Positions 53,257 to 61,806 of a stretch of 64,000 nt of DNA are shown one piece after another. The stretch's first letter is position 1. Every line of letters begins with the position of its first letter. The position numbers were made by a program, and so were the translations under genes. Source of the stretch: Candidatus Kapaibacterium sp. (GTDB lineage Bacteria; Bacteroidota; Ignavibacteria; Kapaibacteriales; HRBIN21); assembly GCA_938084565.1 (NCBI GenBank), contig CALKEU010000005.1:69715-133714 (forward strand). Reading direction: 5' to 3'. The notes under the pieces are model-generated. The model worked only from the letters and a program-made list of their open reading frames with translations, had not been told where the DNA came from and made no database searches.

Positions 53257-54102
53257 ATGCGCCTCCAGCGCGTTGTGGTACTTGTTCTGCGGATTCGGAG
53301 CTACATTGTTCTGACGGCCCTCCTGCTTGCCTCTCTTGCTCTCATGCAGGTTGACGATGCAGCATCGCTCCGCGGCCTGCGGGCATTGGCTGTTGTGGGA
53401 ATAGGTGTGGTACAGAAACTGCTCGGGGGTATTCCAAATCCGTGGCTGCTGCACCGAGAAAACGAGCTTTTACATCGACTCAATGTAGAGCTGCTCCTTG
53501 AGGTGTCGCGCCTGCGACGGATGCAGGCGGAGAATGAGCAGCTGCGGCAATTGCTCGGTATACGGGCCGAAAGCCCGTACGAGTTTATTGCGGCGGAGGT
53601 GCTCGGTCTGACTGTAGGGCAGTTGCGCAACTATGCAATCCTGAACAGAGGAGCTGCCGATGGTCTCCAAATTGGGATGCCGGTTGTGACAGCGGCTGGA
53701 CTTGTCGGACGTATTCGGGAGGTGAGCGCTCACTACGCCGTTGTAGAGCTGTTGGAAAATCGGGATGTGCGGGTTGCTGTTCGGCTGGAGGGATCTGGGG
53801 CTGAAGGCATTTTAGTGTGGGAGGGGAGTGTGGGGCAGTTTGCTCTACACTACATTCCCTCCTCAATCCCCGTCCAGGCAGGGCAGCTCGTGGTAACGTC
53901 TGCCTCTAGTGATCGCTTCCCGCCGGGAATTCCCGTTGGTGTCGTACAGCGGGTCGATCGGGAAGCGGGGAGCGGTTTTTACCGGATTCTTGTCACCCCA
54001 CGGGAGCCGTACCAGACTCTTCGGTATGTTGCAGTACTGCGGCATGTTCCGCATCCGGAGCGTCGGCTCTTGGAGCAGCGCTATTTGTCACCCGGGAGGT
54101 GA
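53257..54102 (+). CDS. mreC: Rod-shape-determining protein MreC
   Basis: A 281-residue bitopic membrane protein of the elongasome. A transmembrane helix (about 14-31, YIVLTALLLASLALMQV) is followed by a coiled coil (about 65-105) and the periplasmic beta-domain, with NYAILNRGAADGLQIGMPVVTAAGLVGRI. MreC connects cytoplasmic MreB with cell-wall synthesis enzymes. It precedes mreD with a 3-base gap. mreB is not adjacent, so it must lie elsewhere. Confidence 0.92.
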   Translation: MRLQRVVVLVLRIRSYIVLTALLLASLALMQVDDAASLRGLRALAVVGIGVVQKLLGGIPNPWLLHRENELLHRLNVELLLEVSRLRRMQAENEQLRQLLGIRAESPYEFIAAEVLGLTVGQLRNYAILNRGAADGLQIGMPVVTAAGLVGRIREVSAHYAVVELLENRDVRVAVRLEGSGAEGILVWEGSVGQFALHYIPSSIPVQAGQLVVTSASSDRFPPGIPVGVVQRVDREAGSGFYRILVTPREPYQTLRYVAVLRHVPHPERRLLEQRYLSPGR

Positions 54103-54104
54103 CG

Positions 54105-54641
54105 ATGGGCCCATCACCGCTACCGGGGGTACATATTTGGCTGCGCCTGATAGGCTACGGCATTGCTGCTCTCTGTGGGGTTGTCATTCAGCTTGTGTTG
54201 ATGCCTTCGGTAGCAATTGGGGGTATTGCCCCTGATGTGCTGCTGGTGATAATTCTCTGGATTGCTCTGCGCCATGGGCCAGTGGCTGGCGCCTTGGCTG
54301 GTTTTATCATCGGCTTGCTCGTCGATGCTGTATTGCCAGGAGCTCTCGGGATCAACTCTTTTGCTAAGACTGTGGCAGGCTTCGTCGGCGGCCTATTTGC
54401 CGAGCCCGGGCTCGATAATCCGCTGACTCTGCCATGGCTTCGACTCAGTGCCATCCTGGCTCTCAGCAGCGCGGTTCAGCACTTGCTCTACTATGCCCTT
54501 CTCCTCCATCCTCTGGATGTCTCGCTGGGGAGCTTCCTCCTCACTGTGGCAGGAGCCACAGGTTACTCGCTCGTTGTGGGGGCTCTCATAGCTATGGTAG
54601 CAAAGCTGTGGAGGGGGCGGGACACTATTTCCGAACAATGA
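54105..54641 (+). CDS. mreD: Rod-shape-determining protein MreD
   Basis: A 178-residue integral membrane protein with five to six hydrophobic segments (for example LIGYGIAALCGVVIQLVLMP, PDVLLVIILWIALRHGP and GALAGFIIGLLVDAVLPGALG). The pattern GLLVDAVLPGALGINSFAKTVAGFVGG is the MreD hallmark. It works with MreC in the elongasome. ATG 54105 has GGGAGG just upstream; GTG 54099 is an alternative start that overlaps the mreC stop. It is convergent with the vWA-OmpA gene and overlaps it by 17 bases. Confidence 0.9.
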   Translation: MGPSPLPGVHIWLRLIGYGIAALCGVVIQLVLMPSVAIGGIAPDVLLVIILWIALRHGPVAGALAGFIIGLLVDAVLPGALGINSFAKTVAGFVGGLFAEPGLDNPLTLPWLRLSAILALSSAVQHLLYYALLLHPLDVSLGSFLLTVAGATGYSLVVGALIAMVAKLWRGRDTISEQ

Positions 54642-55953
54642 CAATCTCCACTCGGCGGTTGAGGCTGCGCCCAAATTCTGTGGTGTTGTCTGCTATGGGC
54701 CGGCTGGCTCCGAAAGCAGCCACCAGGAGTTGGCGTTCTGGAACCCCGCGCTGGAGTAGGTATTGGCGGACATTCTCGGCTCGCCGCTGGGACAGACGGT
54801 AATTGTGGACTGCCGTTCCGCGGCTATCCGTATGCCCCTCGATGCGAATGACCACCTCAGGGCGACGCTTCAGGAAGCGAGCCAGGATCTCCAACTCGGG
54901 AACGCTGTCGGGGAGAGTTGCGTCGTTGGTGGCAAAGAGAAGGTGCTCAAGGATGAATTTCCGCCCAATGGCGACAATCGGGATGGTCTGCCGCAGGAGC
55001 TGTTGCTTCTGGTGATCCAGGATAGCCACTCGGATAGAGTCCGGGGGGATCTCCTCGCCCGTGCGATAGGTCAGCACCCACAGGTTGGTTAGCTCTGCTG
55101 CATACTGCTCTAGAATGCGGGAGAAGGGCGCTTGGATATCGTAGAGGCTGCCGCGAGTTGACTCCGCAATGCGCCTGTACTCCTTGAGCTCAGGCCGAGT
55201 GATGCAGAAGACACGAACATGGCGTTCCCGGAGGTAGTCGATGATAGTCTCGGTGGTGAACTCCGTGCGTCCATATCCTTTCTCTCCGCGCTGATGGTAC
55301 GGGGCATCGGTCACGAGCACGATTACTCTGTTGGCTGCGGGACGGAAGGGGTAGCGCGCAGCTTCGGCGAGCGCTTCCAGAGCATTCTCCTTCTCATCCA
55401 TCCCCCCGCTGGCCCAGATGCGAGAAATCCAGCGGAGAAATTCGGCTACCTCTTCGGTGAAGGGATATGTACGCTCGATGACGTCGGAGAATAGGACAAG
55501 GCCCAAGCGGTAATCGATACCGTGGAGCCGGAGCGTTTGTGTGAAACGTTCAATATTGTTGCGTACGCCGTTCACATATGGTTGCATCGTCCCAGTGACG
55601 TCGATGGCGAAGACGAAGTCAATGGGGATGCGCCGCTGTGGGGAAAGGCGGCTGGTGGCGAGCACGGGATAGGTGCGGTCGTTTTCTACGATGGTGAATT
55701 CCTCCGGGTACAGCGTATCGGGGGATTCCCCGAGGACTTCCACAATGAGATTGATGTCGGGGAAGCGTGTAATATCGACGTTGTGCAGGCGTAGCTGAAA
55801 TGTAGTGCGTGTACTCTGGATTCGCGTCTGCTCAAGGAGACGGCGGTGAATATCAGCTGTGTCGGCTTGCGGGAACCTTGTCGGTAAGGCGGAGAGCAGG
55901 CCGAGGACAGCGGCAATCGAGGAGAGACTTCTGTGGCGGCATGCCATAGCCAT
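54625..55953 (-). CDS. Exported protein with vWA domain and C-terminal OmpA-like domain
   Basis: A 442-residue exported protein (hydrophobic start SLSSIAAVLGLLSALP). The von Willebrand A domain (about 115-290) has a metal site of the form DVTGT (Thr in place of the usual Ser), then TDAPYHQ. An OmpA domain (about 330-442) with EGHTDSRGTAVHNYRLSQRRAENVRQYL and RSLNRRVEIVI binds peptidoglycan. The combination suggests a periplasmic protein tethered to the cell wall that senses or docks onto something outside. It is the last of four genes running the same way (59-55 kb). Confidence 0.85.
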   Translation of the reverse strand: MAMACRHRSLSSIAAVLGLLSALPTRFPQADTADIHRRLLEQTRIQSTRTTFQLRLHNVDITRFPDINLIVEVLGESPDTLYPEEFTIVENDRTYPVLATSRLSPQRRIPIDFVFAIDVTGTMQPYVNGVRNNIERFTQTLRLHGIDYRLGLVLFSDVIERTYPFTEEVAEFLRWISRIWASGGMDEKENALEALAEAARYPFRPAANRVIVLVTDAPYHQRGEKGYGRTEFTTETIIDYLRERHVRVFCITRPELKEYRRIAESTRGSLYDIQAPFSRILEQYAAELTNLWVLTYRTGEEIPPDSIRVAILDHQKQQLLRQTIPIVAIGRKFILEHLLFATNDATLPDSVPELEILARFLKRRPEVVIRIEGHTDSRGTAVHNYRLSQRRAENVRQYLLQRGVPERQLLVAAFGASRPIADNTTEFGRSLNRRVEIVIVRK

Positions 55954-56014
55954 TCATTGTTCTGTGTCCATCCACCAGGAGCCGTGTCTCCGTTCTGCGA
56001 GTGTCGTTCTGCTG

Positions 56015-57406
56015 TCACAGGGCGATACGGAGAAGCGGGGAGAGGACGAAGAAATTCCGTGTTTCGAAGAGGCGGACTGGCCGCAGAGGAGTTGCATACT
56101 TTGCTTCAACGTACAACCAGCGCCCCACGATAGGCACGTACGCACGTCCGAGTAAGATTTGGTTGGAGTACTGTAACGAGACGCCAAAGGGAAAGCTACT
56201 CTGGTTGCGATATTCGAACCGTACGTACAGCCAATCGCCTAACTCCTGAGGTTTGTACGTACGCAGCCCTTCCACTCCTTCGCGAGTCAGAGAGACAGTG
56301 GTAGTATTCCGTCGGAGGAGAGCAGCCTCGGTAATTTCAGCATAGCTGATCCCGACGTCCACCCGCAGGAAGTGGGTGGGACGCTCTGGATTGCTCCACC
56401 AGTTGTAAAAAAGGGTCCACTGTCCTGTGGAGCGGAGTAGTGGCACGACGCGGTCGGGATCTATATCGGGGTCGCTTGTGCGGAGGGGGTCACGGTCGGG
56501 CGCAAGCGGGAGGATGGCGTAGGTAGTAGGGTCAATGGAGCTAGAAGGATCGATCCCTTTGAGGGGAATTTCCGCGTGGACATGAGTACCAAGCTGGGGA
56601 TGGAAGGGGAAATAGAAATCAGCCCCCGCAACCAGCTGGCCGCCGGAGCTGAGATTGAGTTTCCGCACGGGGATTAGTCCGCCGAGGAAGTTCGGATCTA
56701 GGCCACCGGTGATACGGTAGCCCATACCGAACTGAATGTCGAGGAGATGGGGGATAGCTTTCTGCGTAGTTTCATCGATGTTTTGGATGAGGGGGCGCTG
56801 GAGGAAGACTCGGGCAATGCCGGCGGACCAGAAGGGATAGCCAATAGGATCGGCACCCGTATTGGCTCGCAGCCAGAAGCCACTGCGTCCGAGTTTGAGG
56901 CTCTGCTCGAAGACGGACACTCCAATGGCGTGTCCCACAGTGGTGGGCATGGTAAAGTTAATGATGGCCTCAGCCTGAGCAGGAGTTGGAGGCACAGTAG
57001 GAGGGATATCTTCGTAGCAGTAGCGGCGCTGTGGGTCCGCAAGGAAGGTAGCCAACCCCCGGATGTTGGCTTCGATCTCCGAAGAGGTCATCTTCGCCGT
57101 GCCGCACTCGATGAGGAGAATTTCGTATTCGGTGTTGCGCCGGCGTGTCGGGGCTGCCGTCACCAGGATGCGTTGCATATCCAACTGCGCTTCGGGGTAG
57201 CCCAGGAGGAGGAAAGTCTGGTGTAGTTGGATCATGAGGTTGGGTTCGCAGATACGCCATCGAGGGAAGTACTTGAGGATATTGGGGTCAATGGTTTTGA
57301 GAGCTGCTACAATTGAATCGGCATCCGGCACCGCAACGTAAGGTTGCGGCTGTGCCCAGAGGAGCGAAGCTGTTGCGATAAGGCAGGGGAGAGTCCAGCG
57401 TTGCAT
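56015..57406 (-). CDS. Outer-membrane-type exported protein of unknown function
   Basis: A 463-residue protein with a signal peptide (PCLIATASLLWAQ). I do not recognise it. The first 130 residues are a small soluble region with TPTRRRNTEYEILLI-like strands. The rest has alternating hydrophobic strands (GFWLRANTGADPIGYPFW, GGQLVAGADFYFPFHPQ, DWLYVRFEYRNQSSFPFGV) and ends on hydrophobic residues, as in an outer-membrane barrel. It begins 10 bases after the end of the upstream barrel gene and shares its layout (helper region plus barrel). Possibly one complex with its neighbours. Confidence 0.6.
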   Translation of the reverse strand: MQRWTLPCLIATASLLWAQPQPYVAVPDADSIVAALKTIDPNILKYFPRWRICEPNLMIQLHQTFLLLGYPEAQLDMQRILVTAAPTRRRNTEYEILLIECGTAKMTSSEIEANIRGLATFLADPQRRYCYEDIPPTVPPTPAQAEAIINFTMPTTVGHAIGVSVFEQSLKLGRSGFWLRANTGADPIGYPFWSAGIARVFLQRPLIQNIDETTQKAIPHLLDIQFGMGYRITGGLDPNFLGGLIPVRKLNLSSGGQLVAGADFYFPFHPQLGTHVHAEIPLKGIDPSSSIDPTTYAILPLAPDRDPLRTSDPDIDPDRVVPLLRSTGQWTLFYNWWSNPERPTHFLRVDVGISYAEITEAALLRRNTTTVSLTREGVEGLRTYKPQELGDWLYVRFEYRNQSSFPFGVSLQYSNQILLGRAYVPIVGRWLYVEAKYATPLRPVRLFETRNFFVLSPLLRIAL

Positions 57407-57416
57407 GGAGTTTCCC

Positions 57417-59102
57417 TTAGAAGTTCAACACTGCGCGGACGGAGGGCACGAACAGGGTGCGTTGTTCCCACAATCGAGGCTCTCGGAGAAGACAGGTAAA
57501 GAGGCGCCCGTCGAAGCGGAGGGAAAAGCTCGGCACAATAGGAATCTGGAGCCATGCTGTTGTCAACAGTGTTCCATCGAAGTATCGGAAGCCGAATCCG
57601 TATGGGGTGCTCACCTCTGTTGACATGAAGTCCACACCTCCGCTAATGCTCCCGATGGTTTCACTGCCCTTACGGATGAAGCGGGGAGACGGTGAGGCAG
57701 CAGTATCGTGCTGTTCTGCCCATGTCTCGCTTCCGTAGAGGGTGCCACCGAGGAGCAGGCGGAAGTAGTAGTTCTTGTCAACAGCGACAGCAAACGAGTA
57801 GTGTGCTTGGACGTGGTAGCGGATCAGGAAGTCGGATTCCTGTTGCAGCTGGGGATTCCAGATTGGGTGGTCTGAGCGCTGTGCATCACCGAAGACATAG
57901 GAAGCAGAGAGGTGAAAGAGGCCACCGTCACGAATAAGCTTGATGGGGAAGTCTACCCTTCCATACAAGCCCCATCCTGCAATGGTCAGCCGCGATCGGA
58001 CCCCCAGCCGTGAGGAAAGCTTGCTCCAGCCCGCCGTTGGCAGCACCACGCCCAAGCGGGCGCTGCTCCAGAGGGCATTTACCGTCAGTCGTTGTGACCA
58101 TACGGAGGGATAGTTGAGCTCTTCCAATCCGTAGCGTAGCTCAACACCGAGCTGGGGCAGATGGCGATTGTAGATTCTCTGCCCTTCTTCCTCAGCTGCT
58201 GCCTCCTCTTCGGCATGAGCCGGAATAGCGTAATGGGTGTAGCGGAGGAGGTCAGGAAAGCTGAGAATCAGTTCGCTCGGTTTTGTGTACTGGAGAGGCT
58301 GCCCCTCGGAGATGCGGAGGTAGGTCTGTACGTCATCCTCCTGCACAAGCTCGGCATTCCCAAAGGTAGGGGGAGCAAATTCTGTATCCTCATCCCCGAT
58401 GCCCTGGGCTTCCAGCGTGACATTCTCGACAGCACCCTGAACCACGGCGTTGGCTAGGTAGTCGTAGAGGGTAGGCGACGGAGACGTTGACGGTGCAGCG
58501 ATACGGCGGAGCTCGGTGAAGAGGAGAATATCAGCATCTTGGACGCTCCGCAAGTCGCGGGCAATCGTGCGTGAGCGGTCTCGAGTCTTGACCAGTGCGA
58601 TGACGCTAAAGGGCTCACCTGGACGGTAGCGAGTTGTGACGACGAAGGCGTTTTTGAAGGCGTTGCAGTTGTTCTGCATGACTTGCACGGCATACTTGAC
58701 CGCTTCAATGGTCTCTGCCCGATTGACAATGCCCGGCGGGACCCCGTCTTCCTCACGAAGTTTACGCAGCACCTCTTGAATGTCAGCGGCGCAGCCTTCA
58801 AGAGTTACGCGATCTTGAATTTGCTGGTAAAGGGCTGGATTGGTCGTCTGCAGAGTGGTCACTACATCGGGAGCTTTCGGCATGGGATTGAGAAGCTCTT
58901 GGATGTCGGCGAAAACTTGGCCTTCTAGGCGGAAGATGGAGATTGTGCTGTAGCGGTAGTTTTTGAACTTGCGCAAGATGGCGCGGATTTCTGCATCTTG
59001 TGCATGCACTACGTCGCTACTACACAGCAGGATGATAATCCCCAAAAGGAAGAGCTGTTGGGAGAGTGCCCGCCGCATCGTCGTTTGTCGGCTGTAGGAC
59101 AT
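57417..59102 (-). CDS. Outer-membrane-type exported protein with extra N-terminal soluble domain, unknown function
   Basis: A 561-residue protein with a signal peptide (LFLLGIIILLCSSDVVHAQ). Residues 36-260 are a soluble region (RILRKFKNYRYSTISIF-like start, then VQVMQNNCNAFKNAFVVTTRYR). Residues 290-561 have beta-strand-like segments ending in aromatic residues and a last residue Phe after Asn, typical of a barrel. ATG 59102 is used, directly after the previous gene; ATG 59078 is an alternative. I do not recognise it. It lies between the membrane-anchored periplasmic protein and another outer-membrane-type gene and is likely part of the same complex. Confidence 0.6.
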   Translation of the reverse strand: MSYSRQTTMRRALSQQLFLLGIIILLCSSDVVHAQDAEIRAILRKFKNYRYSTISIFRLEGQVFADIQELLNPMPKAPDVVTTLQTTNPALYQQIQDRVTLEGCAADIQEVLRKLREEDGVPPGIVNRAETIEAVKYAVQVMQNNCNAFKNAFVVTTRYRPGEPFSVIALVKTRDRSRTIARDLRSVQDADILLFTELRRIAAPSTSPSPTLYDYLANAVVQGAVENVTLEAQGIGDEDTEFAPPTFGNAELVQEDDVQTYLRISEGQPLQYTKPSELILSFPDLLRYTHYAIPAHAEEEAAAEEEGQRIYNRHLPQLGVELRYGLEELNYPSVWSQRLTVNALWSSARLGVVLPTAGWSKLSSRLGVRSRLTIAGWGLYGRVDFPIKLIRDGGLFHLSASYVFGDAQRSDHPIWNPQLQQESDFLIRYHVQAHYSFAVAVDKNYYFRLLLGGTLYGSETWAEQHDTAASPSPRFIRKGSETIGSISGGVDFMSTEVSTPYGFGFRYFDGTLLTTAWLQIPIVPSFSLRFDGRLFTCLLREPRLWEQRTLFVPSVRAVLNF

Positions 59103-59104
59103 GC

Positions 59105-61297
59105 CTAGTACGTGATTGGGATATTGGGAATCGCTGCCCGTCCTTCGCGCGATTCGGCTCCGTTAATAGGATTACGGGCTTTGGCCGTTATAAGCAGCGA
59201 GACCGTGCCATCGAGACGTCCGCGCCGGACCGGGAGAGGCCCGTCGAGGCGGATGCGAACTTCATAGGTATTGGCTCCCGCCCGTTGGATGGATACACTT
59301 GGCTTGTAGTTGGGAATGTCGGCACGGGTAATCTGGACACGCACATCTTTGATGTCGTCCGCTGTAGCTGAGCGCTGCACGTCGACGAAGGGAGGCAAGA
59401 TCGTAATGCCGGTGATGAGGATTTCAGGATTGCGCGGGTCGATCGTGGGGTCAATCTTGACATCCCCGACGGCAATGCGAGGAGCTCGCTGCTGGGGGAG
59501 ACCAGTCCCTTCGTAGAGCGGAACCAGCTCGCCTGTGTACGGATTCTGCCATGCAACTTGAACGGTCACCGAGGAAGCCGTAGCGGGAATGTCACGTTCG
59601 GCTTGGAGGCCGGGAGCAATAGGCTGCTGATCCGTGCCCAATAGGATAGCGGTCCGGAATTGGGCTGCGGGGATTTTGCCTCCCGAGCTCGGCTGGGCAA
59701 CGACTTGGAAGGTGTAGCCATAGAAGAGGCTGTTTTGGAGCATGGCGTCGATATCCTGAGCATTCTCAAGGCGGCTTGGGAAGACAACCAGGCGAGCCTC
59801 AGAAGTGGCTTGTTTCCCGACTACGTTGGTATGGGTGATGCGGATAGTATACTGACCGGCACTGACAGGTTCGTTGATTTGGAGTTCGAACTTGTGGTTC
59901 GTTGCTGCTCCAGCCTGGGCCGTGCCGGCTACAAGTTCAGGCCCGAGATCGGCTAGACGGAAGGGCAGCGGAGGCTGGATCGAGACTGTCGGAGGTTTCC
60001 CCCCCGGAATTATTGGGCCAGCAACGAAGGGAATGACGATCCGTTGGGCTTTGTCGAACGAGTAGAACTCCTCCTGGGCCAGGAAGACCTTGGGATCAGC
60101 CGGTGGGGGTACGGCGGGCTTAATGACGCGAATATCGATAGCAATACTTGAGCGGTTCTGTTCGAAGCCAGCCGATTGGCCAGGGGCAAGCAGACGAGCA
60201 ATGTAGCCGTAGAGTTCGAGTTTGCTGATGATTTCGGAAGCCTTTTCGGGAAATTCTCGCCGCGCATAATCCATCGATGCTTGCAATTGATTGAGAAATT
60301 CCTCAGCATCGATCCGGCCAGCGATGAGGTTGTCAGCCAGGGGGGGATTGTAGGCATCGAGTTCGTATTCGAGCGAGTTCTTGACCAGATGCAGATCTTT
60401 AACCTTGATTTGCACGGTGCCAATGTTGACGGTTTCATCCCCTGTGAGCTCGAGCGGTTTCTCGCCTTGGATCCCAAGGATACGATTTGTGCGGGAGGCA
60501 AAGCGGAGTTTATACCATCCAGGTTGGGCGGGGGGCTGGAAGCGGATAGCGAAGACGCGTTTCTTGATACGTCCGCCGTTCTGATGGGCTCGGTCGAGTG
60601 TCCGCTTGTGGTCGTACCAGAAGATGCTATCCTTAGCAGCGGCGTCGGCAGGGGCAAAGCGCCGTATGTCTCCGATAGCAATGCTGTAGGGCTTGTAGAC
60701 AGGGAGCTGATAGTCTCGTGTTGCAGCCAAATCCAGCTCCAGGCGACGCATTGCCAGAAGTCGCCAGGGCGCGCCCTCAACTTCGGAGCCAATGGGTTGG
60801 CCTTCGCTGAGGCGTTCCCAGGGGATGCGCCGGAGAGAATCATCGGGCAGGAAGGGAGGTGGTTGTTCAGGATTCGGGCTGGGGTGGTAGAAAATTTGGT
60901 AGTCTAGCTCCTGAACATTGGCCAGGCGGATGAGGTTCTGCAAGCGCTGCTGTGCTTCAGCTGGCTCGAGCTCTTCGGTGGTAGAAAGACCAGAGACGTC
61001 TGTGACCCCCACCTCGACTTCGTAATAGCGATCTTGGCGAATCTGAATGCCCCCCGATGTCTGCATGAAGCCTTCCGTCAGCGTGATCTCATCCTTCGGG
61101 CGCGTTGCAATACCTTCTGTCCCCGTCCCCACCTGGAGTTGGGAGAGGATGCTCTGGACGATGCGCATGGACTCTTTCTGCTTCTGGAGCAGGTGCTCCT
61201 CGGCGTCGTCGCGCTCGACGATGATGAGGAGCAATTCCAGAACGACCGCTAGGTAGAGCACGAAATATACCTTGCCTGGCCCGCCGCCGCGCGCCAT
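59105..61297 (-). CDS. Single-pass inner-membrane protein with large periplasmic part, GldM/PorM-like architecture
   Basis: A 730-residue protein. One hydrophobic segment near the N-terminus (about 9-29, KVYFVLYLAVVLELLLIIV) is followed by charged helix, then about 650 residues with beta-sandwich-like segments (GWYKLRFASRTNRILGIQG, GQYTIRITHTNVVGKQATS, SSVTVQVAWQNPYTGEL). GldM/PorM, the T9SS motor shaft, has the same layout but is about 515 residues; I did not find a motif that proves homology. The context (followed by two outer-membrane-type proteins and a vWA-OmpA protein) suggests an envelope-spanning machine. It could also be a novel one. Function unproven. Confidence 0.55.
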   Translation of the reverse strand: MARGGGPGKVYFVLYLAVVLELLLIIVERDDAEEHLLQKQKESMRIVQSILSQLQVGTGTEGIATRPKDEITLTEGFMQTSGGIQIRQDRYYEVEVGVTDVSGLSTTEELEPAEAQQRLQNLIRLANVQELDYQIFYHPSPNPEQPPPFLPDDSLRRIPWERLSEGQPIGSEVEGAPWRLLAMRRLELDLAATRDYQLPVYKPYSIAIGDIRRFAPADAAAKDSIFWYDHKRTLDRAHQNGGRIKKRVFAIRFQPPAQPGWYKLRFASRTNRILGIQGEKPLELTGDETVNIGTVQIKVKDLHLVKNSLEYELDAYNPPLADNLIAGRIDAEEFLNQLQASMDYARREFPEKASEIISKLELYGYIARLLAPGQSAGFEQNRSSIAIDIRVIKPAVPPPADPKVFLAQEEFYSFDKAQRIVIPFVAGPIIPGGKPPTVSIQPPLPFRLADLGPELVAGTAQAGAATNHKFELQINEPVSAGQYTIRITHTNVVGKQATSEARLVVFPSRLENAQDIDAMLQNSLFYGYTFQVVAQPSSGGKIPAAQFRTAILLGTDQQPIAPGLQAERDIPATASSVTVQVAWQNPYTGELVPLYEGTGLPQQRAPRIAVGDVKIDPTIDPRNPEILITGITILPPFVDVQRSATADDIKDVRVQITRADIPNYKPSVSIQRAGANTYEVRIRLDGPLPVRRGRLDGTVSLLITAKARNPINGAESREGRAAIPNIPITY

Positions 61298-61328
61298 CGG
61301 GTCTTCTCCTGTCTATCTGACGTGCTGT

Positions 61329-61721
61329 TTACTGTTGGGGAGTTGAGCTTTCAGAAGATGGAGTCCCTTCGGCATGGTCACAGCAGCTGTGCTTATCCTT
61401 GCTCTCACTGTGCTGGCCCTTGGCGCAGCAGCTCTGCTTATCCGTGCCCTCACTGTGCTGCTCTCCGCCCTTGGCACAGCAGGAGCGATGTGTACTCGCT
61501 GCAGATATTGTTGAAGCAGCCTCTGCGGCTGAAGCTTCGGCTGTTTCCTGTACTGTAGTGTCTACGACCTTGCTCGTGTGCTGGGCTTTCGTAGCGCAAC
61601 AAGATCGTGAAGATGCCTTTGTGCGGCAGTTTCCGTCTCCATGTGCATACGCTCCTGTACTACCAGCGATGAAAAGGCTCAAAGCGAAAGCTGTCAAGAG
61701 CATACGGCTGAACTTCTGCAT
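61329..61721 (-). CDS. Small exported Cys-Cys repeat protein
   Basis: A 130-residue protein. A signal peptide (MLLTAFALSLFIAGSTGAYA) is followed by a hydrophilic region with four Ser-Cys-Cys elements at residues 40-42, 80-82, 97-99 and 112-114, plus Cys32. The last three are in repeated units of the type SCCAKG(x)QHSEs(x)DK. The Cys-Cys pairs, His residues and acidic residues would suit metal binding or surface thiol chemistry. I do not know the family. ATG 61721 is chosen over the open upstream frame because it starts the signal peptide and follows a TACATTTG box. It lies between speE-like and the GldM-like genes. Confidence 0.65.
   Translation of the reverse strand: MQKFSRMLLTAFALSLFIAGSTGAYAHGDGNCRTKASSRSCCATKAQHTSKVVDTTVQETAEASAAEAASTISAASTHRSCCAKGGEQHSEGTDKQSCCAKGQHSESKDKHSCCDHAEGTPSSESSTPQQ
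61371..61490 (-). repeat. Direct repeat region encoding SCCAKG-type units
   Basis: Within the Cys-Cys protein gene, tgctct(t/c)..ctcactgtgctg type units recur two to three times about 50 bases apart, encoding the SCC(A/D)..QHSE.. repeats. The region is low-complexity and may vary in copy number between strains. Confidence 0.45.
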
Positions 61722-61773
61722 TGGACTGACCGTTGAACTGTGACACAAGCAGATAGCAAGCACGAACAAAATG

Positions 61774-61781
61774 CAAATGTA
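61774..61781 (-). promoter_or_regulatory. TAnnTTTG -7 promoter box for the Cys-Cys protein (TACATTTG)
   Basis: On the minus strand TACATTTG matches the consensus and lies 52 bases before ATG 61721, in the gap after the aminopropyltransferase stop. Confidence 0.45.
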
Positions 61782-61806
61782 GTGTAGTTTGCACTTCCCA
61801 TTGCGC

